From the NCBI GenBank assembly GCA_007134775.1, contig SLKC01000077.1:1-42991 (forward strand): 42,991 bases of DNA, in the 5' to 3' direction. This stretch comes from Ectothiorhodospiraceae bacterium (GTDB taxonomy: Bacteria; Pseudomonadota; Gammaproteobacteria; XJ16; Halofilaceae). This document shows, one piece after another, positions 21,385 to 31,196 of the stretch. How positions within the stretch are numbered: the stretch's first letter is position 1; each line of letters opens with the position of its first letter. Below the pieces are notes generated by a model. It worked only from the letters and a program-made list of their open reading frames with translations. It ran no database searches and was not told the origin of the DNA. The translations under genes were made by a program, and so were the position numbers.

Positions 21385-22836
21385 ATGGCCAAATCATATG
21401 ATGTCGTCGTAGTGGGTGCCGGGCCGGCTGGCTACGTCTGCGCGATCCGTTGTGCCCAGCTCGGCTTTTCGACGGCCTGTGTCGACGACTGGATCAACAA
21501 ACAGGGCAAACCGGCGCTCGGTGGGACCTGTCTCAACGTGGGCTGCATCCCCTCGAAGGAATTGCTGGAGAGTTCACACCACTTCGCCAACATCCGCGAT
21601 CATGGCGAGCACTATGGGATCAGCAGCCGAAGCCTGGAAATGGACATCCCCGGCCTGATTCGAAGCAAGGACGAGACGGTGGCCGAGCTCACACAGGGCA
21701 TCGAGGGGCTGTTCCGCGCCAACAAGGTGGAATGGCTCACCGGTCGCGGCCAGCTCCAAGCCGACCGCCAGGTACTGGTTACGCCGCACCAGGGTGACGC
21801 CTACCACATCCAGGGCGACCATGTTGTGCTCGCCCCGGGCTCGGTGCCGATCGAGATCGGCGCGGCCCCATTGCAGGGTGATATCATCGTGGATAACGCG
21901 GGCGCTCTGAACTGGGAGACCTGTCCTGAACATCTCGGCGTGATCGGCGCGGGCGTGATCGGCGTGGAAATGAGCAGTGTGTGGCGCCGGCTGGGTGCCG
22001 AGGTCACCATCCTCGAGGCGATGGACGATTTCCTGCACACCGTCGATCAGGAGATCGCGCAATCGGCGCTCAAGTCGTTCCAGCGCCAGGGACTTCAGAT
22101 TCAGCTTGGCGCGCGGGTGACGGCCACCCGGGTCAAGGACGACAAGCAGCAATCCCGAGTCGAGATCGAGTACGAGGACAGCGACGGCAAACACAGCATC
22201 ACCGTGGACCGGCTCATCGTCTCGGTCGGACGCCGCCCCAACACCGATGCCATCGCCGCCGACGATGTCGAGCTTACCTTCGACGAGCGCGGCTTTATCC
22301 ACGTCGGCGACCATTGCGAGACGAGCCTGCCGGGCGTGTACGCAATCGGCGACTGCGTGCGCGGGCCCATGCTCGCGCACAAGGGCTCGGAGGAAGGCGT
22401 GATGGTCGCCGAGCGCCTGGCGGGACAGGCGAGCCACATCCATTACGAGGCGATCCCCTGGGTCATCTACACCCATCCGGAGATCGCTTGGGTAGGGCAA
22501 ACCGAAGAAGAACTCAAGCACGCCGGGGAGCCCTACCGCAGCGGCACGTTCCCGTTCATGGCCAGTGGCCGGGCCAAGGCGATGAATGATACCGACGGTC
22601 TCGTGAAAGTCCTCGCGCACGCCGAGACCGATCGTGTGCTCGGCGTACACATGGTCGGCCCGCTGACCTCGGAGCTGATCGGGCAGGCGGTGATGGCGAT
22701 GGAGTTCGAGGGCTCTGCGGAGGACATCATGCGTACGGTCTTCGCCCATCCGACGCTGTCGGAGGCGCTGCACGAGGCCGCCCTGGCCGTTGACGGCCGT
22801 CCGCTGCATATTCCGCCACCGCGCAAGAAGAAGTAG
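21385..22836 (+). CDS. lpd: dihydrolipoyl dehydrogenase (E3)
   Basis: E3 reoxidises the dihydrolipoyl group of SucB with FAD and NAD+. The 483-aa protein has the FAD-binding [13 protein letters not shown] at the N-terminus and the redox-active disulfide Cys49/Cys54 in [16 protein letters not shown]. The NAD-binding [32 protein letters not shown] and the C-terminal active-site [11 protein letters not shown] (His-Glu dyad) complete the enzyme. AAGGAGAGG precedes the ATG. Because it lies inside the suc block it is probably the E3 dedicated to 2-oxoglutarate dehydrogenase. Confidence 0.98.
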   Translation: MAKSYDVVVVGAGPAGYVCAIRCAQLGFSTACVDDWINKQGKPALGGTCLNVGCIPSKELLESSHHFANIRDHGEHYGISSRSLEMDIPGLIRSKDETVAELTQGIEGLFRANKVEWLTGRGQLQADRQVLVTPHQGDAYHIQGDHVVLAPGSVPIEIGAAPLQGDIIVDNAGALNWETCPEHLGVIGAGVIGVEMSSVWRRLGAEVTILEAMDDFLHTVDQEIAQSALKSFQRQGLQIQLGARVTATRVKDDKQQSRVEIEYEDSDGKHSITVDRLIVSVGRRPNTDAIAADDVELTFDERGFIHVGDHCETSLPGVYAIGDCVRGPMLAHKGSEEGVMVAERLAGQASHIHYEAIPWVIYTHPEIAWVGQTEEELKHAGEPYRSGTFPFMASGRAKAMNDTDGLVKVLAHAETDRVLGVHMVGPLTSELIGQAVMAMEFEGSAEDIMRTVFAHPTLSEALHEAALAVDGRPLHIPPPRKKK

Positions 22837-22987
22837 CGGCAGCGCACAGGCGGCACGCGACAGTGGCGCTCTGCGATCGGGGCGCGGGCGCGATGCACGC
22901 CGTATCGGACAACGGAGGCAAGCCGCACCGCGGTGCCGGGCGCAAGGGCCGCGCTGGCGTTCACGAGCAACCAAGAGGCGAACAACC

Positions 22988-24154
22988 ATGAATCTGCATG
23001 AATACCAGGCAAAGGAGCTGTTCCGGCGCTACGGGCTGCCCGTACCGAACGGCATCGTCATCCAGGACAAGTCGGAGGCCGCCAACGCAACGCGCGAACT
23101 CGCGGGCAATCGCTGGGTCGCCAAGGCCCAGGTCCATGCCGGCGGCCGTGGCAAGGCGGGAGGTGTGGAACTGGTCGATACCGCCGACGAGGCGACGCAG
23201 TTCGCTGCCCGCCTACTCGGCAAGAATCTCGTCACCTTCCAGACGGACGAGCGCGGCCAACCCGTCCGGCGCATTCTGATCGAGGAAACCAGTGACATCT
23301 CCAGCGAGCTCTACCTCGGCGCGGTGGTCGACCGTGGCAGCCAGCGGGTCACGTTCATGGCCTCGACCGAAGGCGGCGTCGAGATCGAGAAAGTGGCTGA
23401 GGAGACCCCGGAGAAGATTCACCGGATCACCGTCAACCCGATGCTCGGCGTCATGCCGTATCAGGCGCGCAAGCTCGCCTTTGCCCTGGAACTCAATCCG
23501 GACCAAGTCAAGCAGTTTGCCAAGCTGCTCACCGGCCTCGGCCGCCTGTTCGTCGAAAAGGATCTCAGCCTGGTCGAGGTGAATCCGCTGGTCATCACGG
23601 CCAAGGGCGACCTGGTCTGTCTCGATGGCAAGATCAACGTCGATGACAACGCCGTCTATCGCCATAGCGACATCGCCGAGCTGCGCGATCAATCACAAGA
23701 GGACGAGCGGGAGAACCGGGCGAAGGAGTGGGACCTGAACTACATCGCTCTGGACGGCAAGATCGGGTGCATGGTCAACGGTGCCGGCCTGGCCATGGCG
23801 ACGATGGACGTGATCACCCTGCACGGCGGCCAGCCGGCGAACTTCCTCGACGTCGGCGGCGGTGCCACGAAGGAGCGGGTGGCGGAAGCGCTCAAGATCA
23901 TCCTCTCCGATGAACACGTCAAGGGAATCCTGGTGAACATCTTTGGCGGCATCGTCCGCTGCGACTTGATCGCAGAGGGCATCATCGCCGCCGTCGAAGA
24001 GGTCGGCATCACGATCCCCGTCGTGGTCCGACTCGAGGGCAACAACGCCGACCGCGGCGCGCAGCTACTCGACGAGAGCTCGCTGAACCTGATCGCGGCC
24101 AGCGACCTCAACGATGCAGCCCAGCGGATCATCGCCGAAGTGGAGGACAAGTAA
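22988..24154 (+). CDS. sucC: succinate-CoA ligase, beta subunit
   Basis: SucC with SucD converts succinyl-CoA to succinate with formation of ATP or GTP. The ATG at 22988 gives [20 protein letters not shown] and a 388-aa protein, identical in length to the E. coli subunit. The ATP-grasp domain shows [18 protein letters not shown] and [17 protein letters not shown]; the C-terminal CoA-ligase-type domain has [15 protein letters not shown] and NFLDVGGGA. The frame is open upstream into the lpd end, but that part is not SucC-like. The stop abuts the sucD ATG directly. Confidence 0.98.
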   Translation: MNLHEYQAKELFRRYGLPVPNGIVIQDKSEAANATRELAGNRWVAKAQVHAGGRGKAGGVELVDTADEATQFAARLLGKNLVTFQTDERGQPVRRILIEETSDISSELYLGAVVDRGSQRVTFMASTEGGVEIEKVAEETPEKIHRITVNPMLGVMPYQARKLAFALELNPDQVKQFAKLLTGLGRLFVEKDLSLVEVNPLVITAKGDLVCLDGKINVDDNAVYRHSDIAELRDQSQEDERENRAKEWDLNYIALDGKIGCMVNGAGLAMATMDVITLHGGQPANFLDVGGGATKERVAEALKIILSDEHVKGILVNIFGGIVRCDLIAEGIIAAVEEVGITIPVVVRLEGNNADRGAQLLDESSLNLIAASDLNDAAQRIIAEVEDK

Positions 24155-25027
24155 ATGAGTGTACTCGTCGACAGCAGCACCCGCGTGATCTGCCAGGGCT
24201 TCACCGGCAAGCAGGGCACCTTCCACTGCGAGCAGGCGATTGCGTACGGCACGAAGATGGTGGGGGGTGTCACCCCGGGCAAGGGCGGGAGCGAGCATCT
24301 CGGACTGCCCGTCTTCAACACCGTCGAGGACGCAGTGGCCGCCACCGGTGCCGACGCCAGTGTTATCTATGTGCCTGCGCCCTTCTGCAAGGACTCGATC
24401 GTGGAGGCCGCCGATGCCGGTGTGCCGCTGATCGTCTGTATCACCGAGGGCATCCCGACGCTGGACATGCTCCAGGCGAAGGCCTATGTGGACCAGACGG
24501 AGTCGCGTCTGATCGGACCGAACTGCCCCGGCATCATCACCCCCGAGGCCTGCAAGATCGGGATCATGCCGGGGGCCATCCACAAGGCCGGCCGCGTCGG
24601 GATCGTGTCGCGCTCGGGCACGCTCACCTACGAAGCGGTAAAGCAGACGACGGACCGCGGATTCGGCCAGACGACCTGTATTGGCATTGGCGGTGATCCG
24701 ATCCCGGGCACCAGTTTCCTCGACGCCCTCGAGCTATTCGAGGCGGACCCGGCCACCGAGGCAATCGTGATGGTCGGCGAGATCGGCGGCACGGCCGAGG
24801 AAGAGGCCGCAGAGTTCATCGCTGCGAACGTCACCAAACCGGTCGTGGGCTACATCGCGGGGGTCTCCGCCCCGCCCGGCAAGCGGATGGGGCACGCCGG
24901 TGCGATCATCGCGGGAGGTAAAGGCACGGCCGCGGAAAAGTATACCGCACTGGAGAAGGCGGGCGTGCACACCGTACGATCACCGGCGGATATCGGTCAG
25001 GGCGTGGCCGATGCCACCGGCTGGTAA
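24155..25027 (+). CDS. sucD: succinate-CoA ligase, alpha subunit
   Basis: SucD binds CoA and carries the phosphohistidine intermediate. The 290-aa protein starts [20 protein letters not shown] with a Rossmann-type CoA-binding domain. Family landmarks are [30 protein letters not shown] and the phosphorylated His247 in [21 protein letters not shown]. It begins immediately after the sucC stop and ends the TCA block. Confidence 0.98.
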   Translation: MSVLVDSSTRVICQGFTGKQGTFHCEQAIAYGTKMVGGVTPGKGGSEHLGLPVFNTVEDAVAATGADASVIYVPAPFCKDSIVEAADAGVPLIVCITEGIPTLDMLQAKAYVDQTESRLIGPNCPGIITPEACKIGIMPGAIHKAGRVGIVSRSGTLTYEAVKQTTDRGFGQTTCIGIGGDPIPGTSFLDALELFEADPATEAIVMVGEIGGTAEEEAAEFIAANVTKPVVGYIAGVSAPPGKRMGHAGAIIAGGKGTAAEKYTALEKAGVHTVRSPADIGQGVADATGW

Positions 25028-25074
25028 ACGAACCGCAGCTGCATGTTGCACCCGATGTCGGCCTGGATTCAACG

Positions 25075-25608
25075 ATGAGCCGCTCGCTTCAAGATCAGCT
25101 GGTACAAGCCGGTCTCGCCACGAAGGATCAGACCCACAAGGGCGGCGGGCGGGGCAAGAAGCCCCGTAAGCCCCAGCGATCATCCGGTAGGGGGAAGCGC
25201 AAGGACGGTGGTGCCGACTCCGCGCCGCAACAAGCAACGCAGCCGAGTGATGGGCGTCCGCCCGAGGCGGCCAAGAGCAAACGCCAGCAGAAGCGTGAGC
25301 ATCGCGAACGCCTCGCTCGCGTCGTCAAGGAGCACGAGCAGCCGCGACAGAAGGGCGAAGTGCCCTATCGCTTTACGCGCGGCCGCCACATCAAGGAAAC
25401 CTGGGTCAGCGCGGCCGAGCAGCGCGCGCTGGCCCGGGGCGAGGCCGCCCTCGTCGCCGCCGATCGGCGGTATGCACTGGTCCCCGCGGCCAGTATCGCG
25501 GCCATCCGCGCGGTTGACCCCAATGCCGTGCTCGTCTTCATCGAGCAGGGGGAGGGCGACCGCGACATCGAGTACGGCCCACCTGTACCCGATGACATGA
25601 TGTGGTAA
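25075..25608 (+). CDS. DUF2058 family protein
   Basis: The 177-aa protein starts MSRSLQDQLVQAGLATKDQ and has a long Lys/Arg/Gly/Gln-rich region (residues 20-105), strongly basic and probably disordered and nucleic-acid-binding. The C-terminal half IKETWVSAAEQRALARGEAALV...YALVPAASIAAI is typical of DUF2058 (YaiL-like) proteins. Function is unknown. It follows sucD after 47 bp on the same strand and may be read through from it, and converges with the next gene, with a 12-bp palindrome (CGGTGGCCACCG, 25609-25620) just past the stop. Confidence 0.85.
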   Translation: MSRSLQDQLVQAGLATKDQTHKGGGRGKKPRKPQRSSGRGKRKDGGADSAPQQATQPSDGRPPEAAKSKRQQKREHRERLARVVKEHEQPRQKGEVPYRFTRGRHIKETWVSAAEQRALARGEAALVAADRRYALVPAASIAAIRAVDPNAVLVFIEQGEGDRDIEYGPPVPDDMMW

Positions 25609-25629
25609 CGGTGGCCACCGACCCCGGCG

Positions 25630-26169
25630 CTAGGCGTGGGGGTCGCGGCGTTTGGCGCTGTCGTAGGCAACGGCCCGAGCGCCTGCCCGCGAGGCAGCGG
25701 TTTCGCCCGGCTCAGACCCTGCGGCTGTTTCGGCATCAGCGTCGGCCTCTGCTGCCTGCTGGCGCTCGAAGCGCAGGATCAGCAGGGCGGTCACGCCGGT
25801 TGCCAGAATACCGAAGACGAACACCATGGCCCCGTACCATTGGCCGACACCGAGTTGCAGCACGGCGACAACGGCGCAGATTGCGATGATCAGCCCCGCC
25901 GTCACTTGGACCGTCCGGATTTTCGCATAGGGAGCGGTCAGCCAGGCCGCGAGCACCACGACGACGAGCAGCGGTGCGAGCACCAGCAGCGCATCCACTG
26001 TCAGCACGCCGATCTGCGACACCGTACCGCCGTCGGCGGGCCAGAGCCCCTCCTGCATGAGGCGAAACGGTGCAACGAAGTTGAAGGCGATGACGGCGGC
26101 CACAACCGCCACCGGCGGTAGGGCGAGCCAGCGCAACACCGCGCGATGGCGCAGATTCTCGAACAACAT
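25630..26169 (-). CDS. four-helix membrane protein of unknown function
   Basis: With the ATG at 26169 the protein has 179 aa. A strong ribosome binding site (GGGAGGGAAGG) directly precedes this ATG, while longer in-frame sequence upstream is unlike protein. It has about four membrane segments (roughly residues 14-34, 58-78, 88-108, 111-130) and a 45-residue Ala/Glu/Arg-rich cytosolic-looking tail. I do not recognise the family. It is divergent from the next small membrane gene with a 148-bp gap. Confidence 0.75.
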   Translation of the reverse strand: MLFENLRHRAVLRWLALPPVAVVAAVIAFNFVAPFRLMQEGLWPADGGTVSQIGVLTVDALLVLAPLLVVVVLAAWLTAPYAKIRTVQVTAGLIIAICAVVAVLQLGVGQWYGAMVFVFGILATGVTALLILRFERQQAAEADADAETAAGSEPGETAASRAGARAVAYDSAKRRDPHA

Positions 26170-26317
26170 GGCCTTCCCTCCCGAGCCCTCGACGACCGGC
26201 CATTGTAGCGCTTTCGTGCGTCCACCGCGCGCAGCGTAGCACCCCGGACTCGCGCGCGGGCAACAGGTGGCCCATAATCCCCCTGCGTCCGAACGTTGGA
26301 ACACAAGGGGGATAGAG

Positions 26318-26707
26318 ATGGCGACAACAGCACATCCCGAGCCATCGCAGGCCAGCGGGCACCGGCCCACTGGCCGCAGCGGCCTGCTCGACTTTCTCGG
26401 CTATTATGCCGAAGGGCACGCGCCACTGTGGAAGGCGTTCTGGTTATGGGGCGTGGTACTCAGCTGGATCCTGTTCGGGGCATTCGCCGGCCTGGCCAAC
26501 CTGATCGGGCTCAACTGGGGCCTGTTCCTATTAGCCACCATCGTGATGGTTCCCTATAGCGCCTGGATCCTGGTCTCCGTCTGGCTGTGCGCCGACAACG
26601 TCACCAATGTTCTCTGGTCCTACGTCGCGCGCTTCCTGACCGTGATCTGGGCGCTGAACATTGGCGTCGCCGCCGGCCTGCTGCTACTCGAGATCGCTCT
26701 GCCCTGA
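26318..26707 (+). CDS. small membrane protein of unknown function
   Basis: The ATG at 26318 follows AAGGGGGATAGAG, a good ribosome binding site, and gives 129 aa. A 30-residue polar N-terminus is followed by three membrane segments. The stretch HAPLWKAFWLWGVVLSWILF resembles the 'PLWKAFWLWGV' start seen in a widespread group of small proteobacterial membrane proteins. WILVSVWLCADNVTNVLWSYVARF is the other conserved-looking part. No function can be assigned. The Nudix gene follows within 45 bp, so the two are probably cotranscribed. Confidence 0.75.
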   Translation: MATTAHPEPSQASGHRPTGRSGLLDFLGYYAEGHAPLWKAFWLWGVVLSWILFGAFAGLANLIGLNWGLFLLATIVMVPYSAWILVSVWLCADNVTNVLWSYVARFLTVIWALNIGVAAGLLLLEIALP

Positions 26708-26752
26708 GGGCGGAGCGATCCACCTCAGCCGAGCGCGCGCCCCGTGGACCCC

Positions 26753-27385
26753 ATGCGCGAAGCCCGCACGCGGCCGGGGGCCGCCAGCCGCCCGGCTGCG
26801 GTCCTCGTGCCGATCTACTGGAGCGGGTCGGAGGGCTGGCGCTTCGTACTCGTGCGTCGAGGTCCCCGCGGCGCGCATGCCGGCGAGATCGCTTTCCCGG
26901 GCGGGAAGCCGGAACGCTCGGATCCGGACCTCGCTGCGACGGCGGTACGGGAGGCCGCGGAGGAAACGGGCGTTCGCCCGAGTGGCGTAGAACTCCTCAC
27001 GTCGCTACCGATCGTACAGACTCGCCAATCGGGCTTCAGCATCCACCCCTACCTCGCACGGATCACTCCCCCTACGCGCTGGGCACCCGATGCGCGCGAG
27101 ATCGATGCCGTGGTCCCTGTCGCCGCCAGCGCGCTCACTGATTGTGCGGTGCGCCTGCCTCACCACCGCGCTCCGATTCCAGCCAAGCCTGCCGAAGCCG
27201 ATGTTCCCTGCTTCCAGCTGGACGATTCCATAATCTGGGGGGCGACCTACCGCATCCTTGCGCCACTGGTATCGTTGCTGGCGACGCCTACCCTACGATG
27301 GACCGTCCTCGCAGGCCCGCCTCCGCACGGGCCGATGGCGCGCCGGAACCGCCGCGGCCACGCTGCCTCGCTTCCGAATGGATAA
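26753..27385 (+). CDS. Nudix hydrolase, CoA pyrophosphatase-like
   Basis: The protein of about 210 aa contains FVLVRRGPRGAHAGEIAFPGGKPERSD, similar to the UPF0035 signature of NudL-type CoA diphosphatases, followed by AATAVREAAEETGV, the helix of the Nudix box with the metal-binding EE. Such enzymes cleave CoA and its derivatives to phosphopantetheine and 3',5'-ADP; the exact substrate is inferred. The first Glu of the classical box is not obvious in the expected place. Start is the ATG at 26753; GTG at 26744 is an alternative. The C-terminal 25 residues are Arg/Pro-rich. Confidence 0.85.
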   Translation: MREARTRPGAASRPAAVLVPIYWSGSEGWRFVLVRRGPRGAHAGEIAFPGGKPERSDPDLAATAVREAAEETGVRPSGVELLTSLPIVQTRQSGFSIHPYLARITPPTRWAPDAREIDAVVPVAASALTDCAVRLPHHRAPIPAKPAEADVPCFQLDDSIIWGATYRILAPLVSLLATPTLRWTVLAGPPPHGPMARRNRRGHAASLPNG

Positions 27386-27505
27386 AGCGTAATGGGGCGG
27401 ACAGGACAGATCCACCCGTTCTTCCCTATCATTCCTTTGTCGACGTTGGGTGCCCCCCTACCCGCGTCGGCAGTCATGGGAAGTGTTCCCCCCTTCGTGT
27501 GACTG

Positions 27506-27544
27506 GGCTGCCGGCTTCGCCCTCCCCCCGCGAGGTCGGCAGCC
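27506..27544 (+). terminator. hairpin downstream of the Nudix gene
   Basis: GGCTGCCG (27506-27513) pairs with CGGCAGCC (27537-27544) around a 23-nt loop. It stands in the 280-bp gap between the Nudix gene and the ABC transporter operon and may end the upstream transcript. No T-run, so uncertain. Confidence 0.35.
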
Positions 27545-27618
27545 TCTCTGTGCTTGCCCCGAGTTCCCAGCCAACGCGCGCGTTCGATTGCTCACGATTG
27601 AGGCGTACGCCGACAAGA

Positions 27619-27641
27619 TGAATGATATGGTATAACACTGC
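27619..27641. promoter_or_regulatory. candidate Zur operator overlapping an extended -10 promoter
   Basis: The 23-bp stretch matches the gammaproteobacterial Zur box (GAAATGTTATA-N-TATAACATTTC, recalled from memory) at 16 of 22 fixed positions. One half-site, TATAAC at 27631-27636, is perfect. The extended -10 TGG-TATAAC (27628-27636) lies within it, so a bound repressor would block transcription. It is 25 bp before the ABC ATPase ATG. The metal-binding nature of the downstream proteins supports the idea, but binding is inference. Confidence 0.45.
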
Positions 27642-27665
27642 CGTCGGCACTCAGGAGACGCGACC

Positions 27666-28336
27666 ATGACCACCGCTGCCGCCGCTGCTAGCGCAACTGC
27701 CGCCATCGATGCCCAGGGGGTTTCGCTTGAGCGTGGCGGGAGCGCTGTGCTCGAAGTCCCCGCCTGGTTCCTGCCTCAAGGGGAGCACGTACTGATTCGC
27801 GGCGCCTCGGGCAGTGGCAAGACCACACTACTCCATCTCGTTGCGGGGCTGGAGCCCGTCGGCACCGGCACCATCCGGGTACTCGGTACGCCCGTATCCG
27901 AACTCGACCATCGCGCTCGCGACCGTTTCCGCGCGCGCAACATCGGCCTGGTTTTCCAAGATTTCCATCTGCTCACGGGGCTCACTGTCGAGGAGAACCT
28001 CCGGCTGCCACTCTGGTTTTCCGGTTGCTCGATCGGAGCGGATGAGATCGGCAATCTACTCGATCGACTCGGAATCGACGGCCTGCTACGGCGCCACCCC
28101 CATCAACTCAGTCAGGGTGAGAAGCAGCGCGTCGCCATCGCCCGCGCGGTGGTCCACCGCCCACGGCTCATCCTCGCAGATGAGCCCACCTCGGCCCTGG
28201 ATGATCGCAATGCCGAAGGCGTGCTGGACCTGCTTCGCGCCGAGGCCCGAGCCTCGGGAGCGAGCCTTGTCACCGCGTCGCACGACAGCCGGCTCAAGAG
28301 CCACTTCGAGTACCATCTCGCGCTGGAAGCTCCGTC

Positions 28337-28340
<4 letters not shown>
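27666..28340 (+). CDS. ABC transporter ATPase, LolD/MacB family (probable zinc-linked system)
   Basis: The 224-aa ATPase has Walker A GASGSGKTT (residues 46-54), Q-loop Gln98, signature LSQGE (148-152), Walker B LILADE with catalytic Glu173, and the H-loop His206. GLVFQDFHLLTGLTVEENL is typical of the LolD/MacB/FtsE group that works with FtsX-type permeases. Its stop overlaps the permease ATG by 4 bp. Such pairs use ATP hydrolysis to drive periplasmic movements of the permease (mechanotransmission) rather than to move a solute through a channel. The His-rich permease and the Zur-like operator suggest a zinc role by analogy with ZrgBC-type systems. An Ala-rich N-terminus is unremarkable. Confidence 0.9.
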
Positions 28341-29737
<1,397 letters not shown>

Positions 29738-29942
29738 CGACGCCGAATCAGCGGTTGCGTTCGCTGCAATAGGGGATGGGAACCCGCAATCGGGCCGGAG
29801 TGTCGTAGGGGCCAAGCGCGCCGCAACCGACCGGGAGCGACCGCCCGGCGCTCGATGAGGTGGCCAGGAATGCGTATGCTCGCAGGGTCGGGGGCTCTTG
29901 TTGCTCCGCTCATGTACCGCCATTCTGGAGGTCCTTTCGGCC

Positions 29943-30497
29943 ATGTGGAGACACCCGCACACTCCTGTCGTACTGGTGCTGGCACTCACACTCTCGGTCC
30001 TGCCCTCTGTGGCACCCGCAGAGCCAGCCGGTGCCGACGAATTTGAGCCTGGCAATATGGCCGAGGAGCCACCGCCCGAGGACGCGAGCTTCGAGGATTA
30101 TCACCATCTTGTCCCGGAGACCCCGGAAGGCGGGGTATCGTGGGACAAGCTGGGCGCGACCGAGGAGCGCGTCGAGGTCATCGATGGCTTCAGTCACGTT
30201 CGACCGGTCTTTTCCGACGAGGTCGAGGCGCTGGACGGTAAGACGGTCAGAATTCGCGGATTCATGTACCCGCTTGAACAGGAGGCCCGACAGCGCGAGT
30301 TCCTTTTCACTGCGCTGCCGCCGAGCTGCCCGTACTGTCTTCCCGCCGGGCCCGGCTATATCATCGAAACGCACGCCACTGAGCCGATTGAGTTCACCTG
30401 GGACGCGGTTTTGCTTGAAGGCACGCTCGAACTCGAGGAGGAACATCCGCACGGACTGTTTTTCCGCCTCACTTCGGCTCGGAAGTCGGACGCCTGA
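29943..30497 (+). CDS. exported DUF3299-like protein with a CxxC motif
   Basis: The 184-aa protein starts at the ATG at 29943, 10 bp after GGAGGT. A signal peptide (hydrophobic core VVLVLALTLSVLPSVA, likely cleavage after APA near residue 26) sends it to the periplasm. An acidic linker is followed by LDGKTVRIRGFMYPLE, typical of DUF3299-like domains, and by PPSCPYCLPAGPGYIIETHA with Cys129-x2-Cys132, which could bind a metal or form a disulfide. HPHGLFFRL closes the domain. It is 205 bp downstream of the permease on the same strand; that gap has a possible -10 (TATGCT near 29873) but no clear terminator. A role as periplasmic partner of the ABC system is inferred from position. Confidence 0.75.
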   Translation: MWRHPHTPVVLVLALTLSVLPSVAPAEPAGADEFEPGNMAEEPPPEDASFEDYHHLVPETPEGGVSWDKLGATEERVEVIDGFSHVRPVFSDEVEALDGKTVRIRGFMYPLEQEARQREFLFTALPPSCPYCLPAGPGYIIETHATEPIEFTWDAVLLEGTLELEEEHPHGLFFRLTSARKSDA

Positions 30498-30511
30498 CCG
30501 CAGGAGGGCTC

Positions 30512-31021
30512 ATGGCGTCAGTGGAGATCCGATGTGACTCAACGGCTGACATTGCCCAGCCCATCGATGTCGTTTGGCAGTTCGTCGTGGTGAATTTCTT
30601 TGACAATTATCCTCGCTGGTCACCACAGGTCCGGTCGGTCCGCAAGCTCACGGACGGACCCATCGCCATTGGAACCAGGGGCCACCAGGAGCGCATCGAT
30701 CACGGTCGGCGCACCGAAAGCTATTTCGTGGTCAGTTCGTTCGTTCCTCGCGAGCAGATCTGTTTCGAAGGGGAAGACTACCCCTACCGCATCCGCTACG
30801 CCCTTGAACCGGTCGACTACGGCACCCATCTTACGTTCTGCTTCGAACTGACGTCTCTGCCTGGAGCGGTACGGCCCTTCCGCTCGCTGGTCCAGCGCGT
30901 GGTCGAACGGACCACCGCATCGGTTGCCGAGGATATCCGTGAGCTGGTCGAGCGGAGAGGCAGCGGTGGGGTCGAGCCGGCTACGGCGCCTTATCCCGAC
31001 GGAGGAACGCGCTCCGGCTGA
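30512..31021 (+). CDS. SRPBCC (START-like) family protein
   Basis: The 169-aa protein begins with the typical SRPBCC opening: VEIRCDSTADIAQPIDVVWQFV, then FDNYPRWSPQVRSVRKL, the middle strand YALEPVDYGTHLTFCFELT, and a long C-terminal helix VVERTTASVAEDIRELVERR. The fold binds hydrophobic ligands in a deep cavity; the ligand is unknown. AGGAGGG precedes the ATG. It begins 14 bp after the DUF3299-like gene, so the two are almost certainly cotranscribed. Confidence 0.82.
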   Translation: MASVEIRCDSTADIAQPIDVVWQFVVVNFFDNYPRWSPQVRSVRKLTDGPIAIGTRGHQERIDHGRRTESYFVVSSFVPREQICFEGEDYPYRIRYALEPVDYGTHLTFCFELTSLPGAVRPFRSLVQRVVERTTASVAEDIRELVERRGSGGVEPATAPYPDGGTRSG

Positions 31022-31196
31022 GCGCACCGTAATGGAGAGGGACCGGCTCGCTGGCGCCCGTGAGGGCCTTCTGATCGGTGATCTTACCAAACAGTAATGG
31101 ATGCGACAGTGGCTGGTAACACCCGCAGGCGCAAAATGGCGCGCAAATGTGAGAGTGACTGGTAGCCTGTCGCCAACGAATGTCGTACGAGTAGCC

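Noticed and set aside
21574-22989. 471-codon minus-strand frame opposite lpd
   Set aside because: Shadow of lpd; the lpd motifs are complete on the plus strand.
25609-25620. Palindrome CGGTGGCCACCG as a bidirectional terminator
   Set aside because: The stem would have almost no loop and no T-run follows on either strand; left as a note under the DUF2058 gene.
29738-29942. Small coding gene between the permease and the DUF3299-like gene
   Set aside because: No frame with a ribosome binding site and protein-like composition; treated as an intergenic stretch with a possible weak promoter.
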